A stretch of 6,036 nt of DNA, taken from the NCBI GenBank assembly GCA_018816485.1, contig JAHIVL010000035.1, positions 1-6,036 of the forward strand, in the 5' to 3' direction. Numbering within the stretch: the stretch's first letter is position 1; each line of letters starts with the position of its first letter. The notes under the pieces are model-generated. The model was not told the DNA's origin. It did not search any database and saw only the letters and a list, made by a program, of their open reading frames with translations. This document shows positions 1 through 5,829 of this stretch, piece by piece. A program made the position numbers and the translations under genes. The stretch is from Patescibacteria group bacterium (GTDB lineage: Bacteria; Patescibacteriota; Microgenomatia; UBA1400; PJMF01).

Positions 1-1800
1 AGAAAACACTTTGCTGGTCTGGATCTCCCCTGTTTTTACCACCTTTGAAGATAATGTAGCAGATTTTGAAAGGATATCTTCATATTCTTTTATCGGTTTT
101 GGCAAAAGCTTGACCGCCTTTTTAGCAAGCTGTGATTCACTATATGCCTCAACAAAAATCCTGTCTTTCTTCTTATCAACAAGAAGTAAAATTCCACCTA
201 CATATCCCAGCTCATCACTAATACTGTTTACAATATCGCGCATAACTGCTTTAAAATCCAAAGTACGCGTAACCAAATTTGTTATTCGCTGTAAGTTTTC
301 TAAAAATCTGTTGCGGCTTTGCAATTCTAAATTTGCTTCACGTAAATTGGTTGTTGCTTTTTTAACCTCATCGCGCAGTTTGATATTAAAATCACTTACC
401 TCTTTATACAACTTCGCCTTTTCAATAGCTGTTCCCAATTGAGGTGAAAATACTTCCAGCAAATTCAGATCATCTTTATTATAAATATCTCCGGATAGCT
501 TCTTACCCAGTATTAAAATTGATTTTAACTCTCCTTCCACAAAGACAGGCACGCACAAAGAAGCATCAAAATCTTCCAGACGATACATGATCAGTTCTCT
601 TTTCTTCCTATCCTTACTTTCTTTCATATCAGAAATCTCCCGTTCCAGTTCTTCCACCACTATCAAGTCACGATATTTCCTTAGATAAGTGAGCAAAGGA
701 TGATTTTTTGTGATACGGGTTCCTAAGTTTTTTCCACCATCAGCAATAGCCGTAAATCCCCCGCCTGATTTGTTGGGGAGGAATAAAATTGCATGTTCAA
801 GCTTTAACTCTCGTGTCAGATTCTCTGTTACCGCTTTTGTTAAGTTTTCCAGATCAATCTCCAGACTAATAATTTCACTCAACATCAAAAGCAAACGTTG
901 GTAGTCAATTCTTCCTCTGAAGAAAACTTTATCGGTATTTTTAGCTATATATCTTTTTAAAGGTTCTAGAGTTGTAACAATGACTAAAGATAGAACAAAT
1001 GCAATTCCAATGGTACTTGACCCTTTTACTTCTTTAAATACAGTTGCAGTAATATATGACAAAAAAGTAAATGACGCTGTTACTAAAGATACCAATATTA
1101 TATAAATCAACGAGCGACTTACAACAAACCTGATGTCCATTAGGCGGTATTTTATAATGGCATATGCCATAATAATTGCATAAAAAGACACAAAGAAATT
1201 ACCGATAGGATAAATATTTAAATTAAAATCTAAAACAAAGTTTGTTGAACCTCCAATAAAACCAATCAAAGACGCAACAAACATATATAAAAGTTGCTTT
1301 GATCTTAGACCATCAGTTTTTTGATATTCTTTATAAATTAAACGAATACTAAAAAATGATATTGTCGCAAAATAGAATAGAAAAATAGGATAAACAATAC
1401 CAGTTTCAACTGGCCAATAATTAAAATATGTCCTTTCAATAATCTTCTTGATGAATAAAGGTGTAAAAGATAGTACGGAAAAAACTGTAGAAAGTAAATA
1501 TAATTCTATTACCACTCTTTTATATTTTTCAATTTTTTTAACCAATACTACTGAATAATTGAAAAATGTGGCAGGAATAAATGCAGTACCTATATAAAGA
1601 ATCCGTTGCCAAAAAAGTGCTTGGGTCTCAGAATTTGATATAATTGAGCCCAAAAGGCCAATTATCCATAATGAAATAAATATACTAACTAATAACCATA
1701 GCTGGTTTAATCTATTTTTTCTTTGTCCAAAATAAACTACAAAACCCAAAACAAAGGTAAAGATTATTGTTACTACACATGAATATGCAACCGCATTCAT
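1..1800 (-). CDS. 7TM-GAF-GAF sensor protein, probable histidine kinase (3' end outside window)
   Basis: An uninterrupted 600-codon frame runs from the ATG at 1800 off the left edge, so the C-terminus is missing. Residues 5-220 hold seven hydrophobic helices (about 5-24, 34-55, 66-86, 97-117, 133-155, 170-190, 199-217), the layout of the histidine-kinase N-terminal 7TM region. The hallmark 'KYRLMDIRFVVSRS' (217-230) follows. Two more membrane segments (231-253, 262-278) lead to 'DKVFFRGRIDY' (290-300), a linker typical of this class. A GAF domain covers about 302-460 ('SLCVPVFVEGELKSILILG', 414-432). A heptad-like coiled coil (461-505) leads into a second GAF domain from about 505. No HisKA, HATPase or GGDEF motif is reached, so the output is unknown; a histidine kinase is likeliest. 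The start lies 25 bases after the coaB stop and has no Shine-Dalgarno site; an in-frame TAA upstream excludes a longer start. Confidence 0.85.
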   Translation of the reverse strand, partial: MNAVAYSCVVTIIFTFVLGFVVYFGQRKNRLNQLWLLVSIFISLWIIGLLGSIISNSETQALFWQRILYIGTAFIPATFFNYSVVLVKKIEKYKRVVIELYLLSTVFSVLSFTPLFIKKIIERTYFNYWPVETGIVYPIFLFYFATISFFSIRLIYKEYQKTDGLRSKQLLYMFVASLIGFIGGSTNFVLDFNLNIYPIGNFFVSFYAIIMAYAIIKYRLMDIRFVVSRSLIYIILVSLVTASFTFLSYITATVFKEVKGSSTIGIAFVLSLVIVTTLEPLKRYIAKNTDKVFFRGRIDYQRLLLMLSEIISLEIDLENLTKAVTENLTRELKLEHAILFLPNKSGGGFTAIADGGKNLGTRITKNHPLLTYLRKYRDLIVVEELEREISDMKESKDRKKRELIMYRLEDFDASLCVPVFVEGELKSILILGKKLSGDIYNKDDLNLLEVFSPQLGTAIEKAKLYKEVSDFNIKLRDEVKKATTNLREANLELQSRNRFLENLQRITNLVTRTLDFKAVMRDIVNSISDELGYVGGILLLVDKKKDRIFVEAYSESQLAKKAVKLLPKPIKEYEDILSKSATLSSKVVKTGEIQTSKVFS

Positions 1801-1825
1801 GAAATATAAATTATTTAATGATTAT

Positions 1826-2464
1826 CTATATCAAATCTAATATTCCTTTAGCAATTTCTTTTTTACCTTGAACTGTAACATATGACCTGTCTCTTTTTAT
1901 TATATATGCTTTGTGTTCAACATTCATAGTATTGAAATCATTTGCAACAATCAAATCCGCCTTTGATTTTCTCATGCTTTTATATGCTATATCTATAAGA
2001 TCTTCTTTATTTTTACCAACTTCCAGTTTGAATTTTATTAAAAATATTTTTGGTCTAATATCTTTTATTAAATCAACTATTTTAATTGTTCGTTTAAATT
2101 CTATTTTAAAATTTGAAATTCCTGATTTTACTTTACCTGAATTAACTTTTTTAGGAACATAATCCGGAACTGCTGCTGAATGAATCATTACATCATATTC
2201 TTTTGATTTCAATTCTTTTTTAATGTAGTTTAGTAGTTCATCAAAATATTTATACCGTATTATTTTAATATTTTTACTGTTTAAATTTGATATTGAAATC
2301 CTTCCTGGGCCCATTAATAATGTTACATTATGTCCCTTAGAGCTTGCTTTTTTGGCTATTTCCCAGCCAAGTTTTCCACCAAAAACTGTTGTAATAATTC
2401 TTACGCTATCGATTGGTACCCATGTAGGTCCAGCAGTTATTAGGATATTCTTTTTTTTTCCCAT
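1826..2464 (-). CDS. coaB: Phosphopantothenate-cysteine ligase, monofunctional (CoaB)
   Basis: CoaB joins cysteine to 4'-phosphopantothenate using CTP or ATP, in cytosolic coenzyme A synthesis. The 212-residue protein opens with the Rossmann-like 'ILITAGPTWVPIDSVR' (7-22), continues with 'GGKLG' (29-33) and 'VTLLMGPG' (47-54), then 'HSAAVPDYVP' (95-104) and 'KADLIVANDFNT' (168-179). The C-terminal half matches by eye the separate streptococcal CoaB better than the CoaB half of Dfp: 'MIHSAAVPDYVP', 'FKLEVG' and 'ADLIVAND' have close streptococcal counterparts. Its length fits a complete stand-alone CoaB. Oddities: the Asn of the usual 'I-[ST]-N-H-S-[ST]-G' loop (N210 in E. coli numbering) is Thr26, and the usual 'GFK/GFA' Gly is Lys144. 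The start overlaps the end of the transglutaminase-like gene by 25 bases, and no Shine-Dalgarno site is seen, so translation is probably coupled. Its partner CoaC is encoded two genes upstream. Confidence 0.88.
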   Translation of the reverse strand: MGKKKNILITAGPTWVPIDSVRIITTVFGGKLGWEIAKKASSKGHNVTLLMGPGRISISNLNSKNIKIIRYKYFDELLNYIKKELKSKEYDVMIHSAAVPDYVPKKVNSGKVKSGISNFKIEFKRTIKIVDLIKDIRPKIFLIKFKLEVGKNKEDLIDIAYKSMRKSKADLIVANDFNTMNVEHKAYIIKRDRSYVTVQGKKEIAKGILDLI

Positions 2465-3252
2465 GATTTTTTTATACTTTTAGATACTTTAAATTTTATA
2501 TTATATGCGTAATAAGCAATTTTATAATTGTAATAAAGAAATTTCTTATTATTTTTCATCCAATCAGTAAATTTTTTTTCTATATCAACATGAGATTTTA
2601 TTTTCTTTCCTTCAACCCTTAAAAAATCGATATAGTAGTTACCAATTCTAAAAATATATTTTCTTACTATATATCTTGGTTTTTTATCTAATTGATAATC
2701 AATATTTGCTAATGGATCACTAATATTAATAATATGTTCCTGATCTATTTCGTGAACAAAATCATCCTTTCCATTCCATTCGACCAATTTCATAATATTG
2801 CTAATGTGTCTTGTTTCGTGAGATAAATCTCTATCAGTAGAAGAATCACATTTTATCCATTTATCCAAATATACATAACAAATAATATGAACCGAATGCT
2901 TCTTTAAAGGATTTTTTATTAATGCAGGTAGAATATGGCCAAATGACTCTCCTCCTCTTACCTTATAAATACAATATCCAGAAGGGATGTTAGCTGCTCG
3001 ATAAAGAGCAACCAACAAATTGCTACTACTCGTACACATCCCTTTTCTTTCTCTAAGCGTATCAGATGATTTTATACCCCAAGGTCCAATTCTATATTTA
3101 ATCTCATCTCTAACAAATTCAAAAAGTTTTATTGCAAGTTCTCGTCTATCTGTGAATTGTGCTTTATAATTTTCAACAACCTTAATAATTTCAGGATTCT
3201 TCCAATCACAATATCTTGTTTCTTTTAAAAATTCACTTAAATCTTGATTCAT
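2440..3252 (-). CDS. Transglutaminase-like (papain-fold) cysteine enzyme between coaC and coaB
   Basis: The 270-residue protein has the transglutaminase-like catalytic order: Cys73 in 'RKGMCTSSSNLLVALYRAA' (69-87), a His in 'HSVHIICYV' (H122 is the best candidate, H119 possible), and Asp136 in 'DKWIKCDSSTD' (130-140). This Cys-His-Asp triad suggests an active protease, peptide deamidase or acyltransferase. No signal peptide or membrane segment is seen, so it is probably cytosolic. The N-terminal 65 residues look like the usual helical lead-in ('LAIKLFEFVRDEIKYRIG'). The C-terminal 130 residues are Lys/Tyr-rich and not recognised. Its ATG overlaps the coaC stop (ATGA), and its 3' end overlaps coaB by 25 bases, so all three genes form one translation unit. 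The family does not reveal the substrate, and a role in coenzyme A metabolism is suggested only by position. There is no frameshift or loss of a key residue. Confidence 0.8.
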   Translation of the reverse strand: MNQDLSEFLKETRYCDWKNPEIIKVVENYKAQFTDRRELAIKLFEFVRDEIKYRIGPWGIKSSDTLRERKGMCTSSSNLLVALYRAANIPSGYCIYKVRGGESFGHILPALIKNPLKKHSVHIICYVYLDKWIKCDSSTDRDLSHETRHISNIMKLVEWNGKDDFVHEIDQEHIINISDPLANIDYQLDKKPRYIVRKYIFRIGNYYIDFLRVEGKKIKSHVDIEKKFTDWMKNNKKFLYYNYKIAYYAYNIKFKVSKSIKKSWEKKRIS

Positions 3253-3821
3253 TTTTTCATCAATTCATCAATACTTTTGATAATTTCTTCATTCTTTTCT
3301 AATACTCCCTCACCTTCATAACCACAAGCAAGCATTCCTTTTTGAGGACCAACAAAACTGTATTTAGATTCTTTTGCATCTATTTTGATTTCTGCTAATC
3401 GTTCTATATTATTTTGCATTATTGAATTTTCCCACATATGACAATTCATTGCAGGTGCGATAAGAACAGGTGTTTTCTTCGGTAATGCACTTATCACAGT
3501 AGTTAATAAATTATCTGCTATCCCTGATACAATTTTATTTATTGTATTATAGGTTGCAGGAGCAAGTAAAAATAAATCACACCAACCAGCAAGTTTGATA
3601 TGCTCAACATCACTTTTATTAATGGTATCAAACGTACTTGTGTGTACAGGATGATTTGTTAAACATTGAAAAGTAATTGGAGTAACAAACTTTGTTGCAG
3701 CATCGGTCATTATAACTTTTACATCTGCACCCTTTTTTTTTAATTTGTTTATCAAACTACAAATTCTATAGGCAGCAATTCCTCCAGTTACACCAATTAT
3801 AATTTTCTTATCTTTAATCAT
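3249..3821 (-). CDS. coaC: Phosphopantothenoylcysteine decarboxylase, monofunctional (CoaC)
   Basis: CoaC is an FMN-dependent flavoprotein that decarboxylates 4'-phosphopantothenoylcysteine to 4'-phosphopantetheine, the step after CoaB. The 190-residue protein has 'IIIGVTGGIAAYR' (7-19), the catalytic His in 'DVEHIKLAGWCDLFLLAPAT' (71-90; H74 equals H75 of E. coli Dfp), 'GIADNLLTT' (100-108), the substrate-binding 'PAMN' with N126, and the active-site lid 'LACGYEGEG' with C166. All key residues are therefore present. It ends after the decarboxylase domain; in most bacteria the same chain continues into CoaB. It is the first gene of the coaC / transglutaminase-like / coaB unit, and its TGA stop is shared with the next ATG. 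No Shine-Dalgarno site precedes the ATG. A strong terminator lies 36 bases upstream, so the unit should have its own promoter in the AT-rich gap. Confidence 0.93.
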   Translation of the reverse strand: MIKDKKIIIGVTGGIAAYRICSLINKLKKKGADVKVIMTDAATKFVTPITFQCLTNHPVHTSTFDTINKSDVEHIKLAGWCDLFLLAPATYNTINKIVSGIADNLLTTVISALPKKTPVLIAPAMNCHMWENSIMQNNIERLAEIKIDAKESKYSFVGPQKGMLACGYEGEGVLEKNEEIIKSIDELMKK

Positions 3822-3857
3822 ATTATTTATTTATAATAAATTATTAAAATATTTAAT
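3820..3857 (-). promoter_or_regulatory. AT-only putative promoter of the coaC unit
   Basis: The gap between the terminator U-run and the coaC ATG contains only A and T. On the minus strand TATAAA (+ strand 3830-3835) ends 8 bases before the ATG. With a usual spacing from -10 box to start site, transcription would begin at or next to the ATG, giving a leaderless mRNA, which would agree with the absent Shine-Dalgarno site. No good -35 box is visible. Any AT-only stretch offers -10-like hexamers, so this is inference from position. Confidence 0.3.
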
Positions 3858-3919
3858 AAAAAACCCCACCAATCTAGCTCATCCTTGCGCGCCAATATTC
3901 AAATGGATAAGTTGGTAGG
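3858..3919 (-). terminator. Rho-independent-type terminator after the 7TM gene cluster
   Basis: On the minus strand the 5' arm (3905-3919, CCTACCAACTTATCC) pairs with two blocks of the 3' arm, GGATGAG (3878-3884) and TTGGTGGG (3865-3872). This gives 15 pairs including two G-U wobbles. A 5-base one-sided bulge (3873-3877) separates the blocks. The loop is 20 bases (3885-3904) and contains GGCGCGC. A further G and six U (3858-3863) follow directly. The site is 88 bases after the last 7TM gene stop and ends 36 bases before coaC, so it most likely ends the 7TM transcript. The long loop and bulge are unusual for a plain terminator. Confidence 0.7.
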
Positions 3920-4006
3920 ACATCTTATTTTAACTGTTTATATTTATTTTGTTTTAGCTCCAAATACGGCTCTATTATATAAAATAAAGCTCAAATAGTC
4001 AATAAA

Positions 4007-4660
4007 CTAAATATCCTTCTTAAATAAAATATAACTCACAAACCCCAAAAAGAAAATCGAAAACATTGGCCCAATCCACCCACCGTACTGAACATTTAAT
4101 ATCCACGGCATAAGAAGATTTGTAATTATACCTGCAATTGACGAAAAACTAATAGCATAAAATAAATTTTTTAATTGCCATTTATGTAATCCATCAGAAG
4201 CTCTATACTTTCTAACAAAATTAAGAATAATCCAAATCCAAAATATTAAAAAATATATTGCAAAAACGTGATAAAGAACACCAAAACTTAGTGTATCTCT
4301 ACTTACTACTTCCCCAATAAATAAATCACCTGAGTATAAAAATATATTAAGCAAAATAAACGGGATCAATAGTAATGCGTGCATTAGCCAATCAATTTTT
4401 TTATCCCTAAAAGGAAAAAGTACAGAAAAATAGAAAAACCCAACCAAAATTAGCATTGCTCCAGTAAATGTTAGTTTACCCATAAATAGATCTTGATTTT
4501 CCATAAACACACCGTTTGTTGCAACCCAAATAACAACCCCAATTCCCATAACAAAAAAAGAAATGTTGATTGAGCTTCTAAAATTTCTAAACAAGACATA
4601 AAAGCTCAAACCCGCCATCAACACAGAAATGATTATTAGAATAAGATTTTCTACTGCCAT
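4007..4660 (-). CDS. Stand-alone seven-helix membrane protein, histidine-kinase 7TM sensor-like
   Basis: The 217-residue protein is almost entirely membrane-embedded, with helices at about 4-24, 32-51, 62-83, 91-110, 128-149, 163-185 and 194-213. 'GKLTFTGAMLILVGFFYFSV' (61-80) and 'RASDGLHKWQLKNLFYAI' (153-170), followed by a final helix ending 'GFVSYILFKKDI', match the pattern of the N-terminal 7TM sensor region of histidine kinases. The same pattern, with 'KTDGLRSKQLLYMF', is seen in the GAF-containing sensor at 1-1800. No kinase, GAF or GGDEF domain follows: the TAG stop comes right after the last helix. It may be a free sensor or integral-membrane partner that works with a separate kinase; that is inference. 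The ATG is preceded by AAGAAGGA with 8 bases of spacing. The mini-ORF stop is one base upstream, so coupling is likely. Confidence 0.8.
   Translation of the reverse strand: MAVENLILIIISVLMAGLSFYVLFRNFRSSINISFFVMGIGVVIWVATNGVFMENQDLFMGKLTFTGAMLILVGFFYFSVLFPFRDKKIDWLMHALLLIPFILLNIFLYSGDLFIGEVVSRDTLSFGVLYHVFAIYFLIFWIWIILNFVRKYRASDGLHKWQLKNLFYAISFSSIAGIITNLLMPWILNVQYGGWIGPMFSIFFLGFVSYILFKKDI
4008..4036. repeat. Direct repeat copy A at the 3' end of the 7TM gene
   Basis: These 29 bases match 4663-4691 in the same orientation with one mismatch. Read on the minus strand they encode the last residues 'SYILFKKDI' and the first two bases of the stop codon. The two copies begin 655 bases apart and end two different reading frames, which points to a duplicated gene end. 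Confidence 0.75.
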
Positions 4661-4661
4661 T

Positions 4662-4772
4662 TTAAATATCCTTCTTAAATAAGATATAACTTGTGAAACC
4701 TAGCCATACCAAATAAGCCAACGCTAGTAGAAATACTGATTCGAAAATTAGAATATAGTTTTGGATAATCAT
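4662..4772 (-). CDS. 36-residue membrane mini-ORF between the two 7TM genes
   Basis: The frame runs ATG to TAA and encodes 36 residues: a hydrophobic stretch ('YILIFESVFLLALAYLVWLG') followed by 'FTSYILFKKDI', so one or two membrane segments. The last 11 residues match the end of the downstream 7TM protein ('FVSYILFKKDI') with one change, and the DNA is nearly identical there. Its start lies 4 bases after the upstream 7TM stop, and its TAA ends one base before the next ATG. It could be a small subunit, a translational relay that passes ribosomes to the next gene, or the remnant of a deleted 7TM paralog. Its 3' end contains the Shine-Dalgarno site of the downstream gene. The intact frame and tight spacing support a translated gene, but its own ribosome site is weak. 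Confidence 0.5.
   Translation of the reverse strand: MIIQNYILIFESVFLLALAYLVWLGFTSYILFKKDI
4663..4691. repeat. Direct repeat copy B at the 3' end of the mini-ORF
   Basis: Partner of the repeat at 4008-4036, with 28 of 29 bases identical. In this copy the AAGAAGGA inside the repeat lies 8 bases before an ATG and so can serve as a ribosome site. In copy A no gene follows. Confidence 0.75.
4669..4676 (-). promoter_or_regulatory. Ribosome binding site AAGAAGGA for the 4660 start
   Basis: On the minus strand AAGAAGGA precedes the ATG at 4660 by 8 bases. It lies wholly within the Lys-Lys-Asp codons at the end of the mini-ORF. This is one of the few clear Shine-Dalgarno sites in the window, and it supports 4660 as the start. 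Confidence 0.65.
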
Positions 4773-4776
4773 ATCT

Positions 4777-5442
4777 TTACTTCTTCATCGCTATTAAGGC
4801 TACAACCATTGAAACAACACCAGCACTCTCAGGACCATAAACTTTATTAAATGGTATTCCAAACACTGGTAATAGCTGATTGGTTATTACTGCTAATATT
4901 CCGGAGAGGCCGATAATTATTATCACAATGAGCAACTGCTTTTTTTGTTCACCAGAGATTCGGTTAATTTTTGATACTAACATCACAATCGCAGACAAAC
5001 AATAAATTACGGTAAAAATCATAAAAATCCAGAAATAGCTACCGGGTACAATATCTATGTTGCCTTTTTCCACAATAACTTCATTTACAAATCCAGGCAT
5101 TAACATTGTAAATGGCAATAATATCACTAGTGGAAGCCAAATTGATAAGCGAATAAAATCCTGTTTTGAGAAAACCCTTATAGGATAATATATAGAAAAA
5201 GCATACAAGCTAACAAAACTAATCCCTCCAGAAAAAAATGCTGCTCTGGCAACTAATAATCTGATATCATTAGAATTCAGTGTCATTAGTGTTCCGACAA
5301 AAAAAGACATTAAAGAAAAGCCCAGGAGTAAACCACAAAGAGAATATATAGAACCAGTTCGTTGATATCGTGAATAAATATAAATAACTAAAATGATTTC
5401 CAACACAGACAAGGCCCAGAGAATTATTGTATGAATTTCCAT
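4777..5442 (-). CDS. Stand-alone seven-helix membrane protein, sensor-like (first of the pair)
   Basis: From the ATG at 5442 the protein has 221 residues and about seven helices. Counted from this start they lie near 4-23, 30-54, 63-86, 98-117, 135-157, 169-192 and 203-219. The layout, including a basic loop 'SKINRISGEQKKQ' before helix six and 'YGPESAG' before helix seven, parallels the 7TM protein at 4007-4660 and the sensor at 1-1800. It lacks any cytoplasmic signalling domain and ends 'IAMKK'. The start is uncertain. ATG 5442 has AAAGGA (5452-5457) at 9 bases. In-frame ATG 5460 and TTG 5466 are also possible, using AGGAG at 5472-5476 with spacings of 11 and 5. I prefer 5442 because the first helix then begins at once, as in its paralog. 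It is the first gene of the cluster that continues through the mini-ORF to 4007. Confidence 0.75.
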   Translation of the reverse strand: MEIHTIILWALSVLEIILVIYIYSRYQRTGSIYSLCGLLLGFSLMSFFVGTLMTLNSNDIRLLVARAAFFSGGISFVSLYAFSIYYPIRVFSKQDFIRLSIWLPLVILLPFTMLMPGFVNEVIVEKGNIDIVPGSYFWIFMIFTVIYCLSAIVMLVSKINRISGEQKKQLLIVIIIIGLSGILAVITNQLLPVFGIPFNKVYGPESAGVVSMVVALIAMKK

Positions 5443-5497
5443 TTCAAATTGTCCTTTCATCTCCAATCATACTCCTAAAACCTTCATTAAATCAAGT

Positions 5498-5512
5498 ATA
5501 CCCACACCAATT
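5498..5512 (+). repeat. Left inverted repeat of the GIY-YIG segment
   Basis: ATACCCACACCAATT is the exact reverse complement of 5802-5816. It extends inward to 5516 as GTTA, against ATTA in the partner copy. It lies between the GIY-YIG stop and the 7TM cluster, and its outer edge helps form TATACT on the minus strand, a possible -10 box for that cluster. Confidence 0.85.
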
Positions 5513-5533
5513 GTTATTTTAGACTGAATTTGA

Positions 5534-5791
5534 TTAAATACTATTTATTAGTCTTTTCTTAAGGCCATAATATGCTCTTGAAAATAGTTTTAAATTTTTT
5601 TCTCGCTTTTTCCCATCTTTTTCAGATTTATATGCTTCATAATATATCAATTCAAACGGTCTTCGACCTTTAGTAGAAATAACCTCGCCATTACTATGCT
5701 GTTCTATTCTTCTTTTAAGGTTACTTGTATAACCAATATATAGTCGCTTATCTTTCTTACTTCTAAGTAAATACAAATAGTACATGGGCAT
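5534..5791 (-). CDS. Solitary GIY-YIG nuclease-domain protein
   Basis: The 85-residue protein is a single GIY-YIG nuclease domain, the fold of UvrC N-terminal and homing endonucleases. 'YYLYLLRS' (4-11) supplies the first strand (YLY in place of GIY) and 'LYIGYT' (17-22) the YIG strand. The conserved Arg is in 'NLKRRIEQH' (R27 or R28, with H32). 'STKGRRPFELIYYEAY' (39-54) is typical of the stand-alone family, and the catalytic Glu is E64 in 'KKREKNLK'. All expected residues are present, so it may be active. The length is normal for the solitary family, which is abundant in candidate-phylum and Bacteroidetes genomes; its biological role is not settled. ATG 5791 gives 'MPMYY'; the ATG two codons later gives the more usual 'MYY' start. 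Neither has a Shine-Dalgarno site. Inverted repeats flank the gene. Confidence 0.85.
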   Translation of the reverse strand: MPMYYLYLLRSKKDKRLYIGYTSNLKRRIEQHSNGEVISTKGRRPFELIYYEAYKSEKDGKKREKNLKLFSRAYYGLKKRLINSI

Positions 5792-5801
5792 TTAACTTAA
5801 T

Positions 5802-5816
5802 AATTGGTGTGGGTAT
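5802..5816 (-). repeat. Right inverted repeat of the GIY-YIG segment
   Basis: AATTGGTGTGGGTAT on the plus strand is the exact reverse complement of 5498-5512. It lies between the transposase remnant and the GIY-YIG start. On the minus strand it supplies the last in-frame codons (Thr-His-Thr-Asn-Tyr) of the transposase remnant. Confidence 0.85.
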
Positions 5817-5829
5817 GGAATGATTTTTG

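Larger units (their letters stand above)
5498..5816. mobile_element. Candidate minimal mobile element: GIY-YIG gene between inverted repeats
   Basis: A single GIY-YIG gene fills most of a 319-bp segment bounded by perfect 15-bp inverted repeats. If one mismatch is allowed the repeats reach 19 bp inward. No transposase is present inside. Flanking bases permit at most a 2-bp AT duplication outside ACCCACACCAATT, which is too short to count as proof. The right repeat sits where the transposase remnant loses its family motif, just after 'QKSFH', as expected if the segment was inserted there. GIY-YIG proteins include homing nucleases, so mobility by cutting is conceivable but inferred. Confidence 0.45.

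Noticed and set aside
11..442. Open frame of 143 codons on the plus strand.
   Set aside because: It lies opposite the continuous GAF-domain frame of the minus-strand sensor and shows no domain of its own.
710..904. Open frame of 64 codons on the plus strand.
   Set aside because: Antisense shadow of the first GAF domain of the sensor, with no recognisable motif.
1911..2162. Open frame of 83 codons on the plus strand.
   Set aside because: Antisense to well-conserved CoaB residues; low-complexity hydrophobic translation.
3820..3960. A T-box or other known riboswitch upstream of coaC.
   Set aside because: GGTGGGG recalls the T-box 'GGGTGG' loosely, but no specifier stem, AGTA bulge or other class motif was found.
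3969..3990. AT-rich 8-bp hairpin just after the 7TM gene stop as a second terminator.
   Set aside because: It is weak, has a wobble pair and no U-run follows. The hairpin at 3858-3919 is a much better terminator.
4773..4790. Frameshift linking the first 7TM protein to the mini-ORF.
   Set aside because: The first protein already has a complete seventh helix and a charged end, so an extra membrane segment is not needed.
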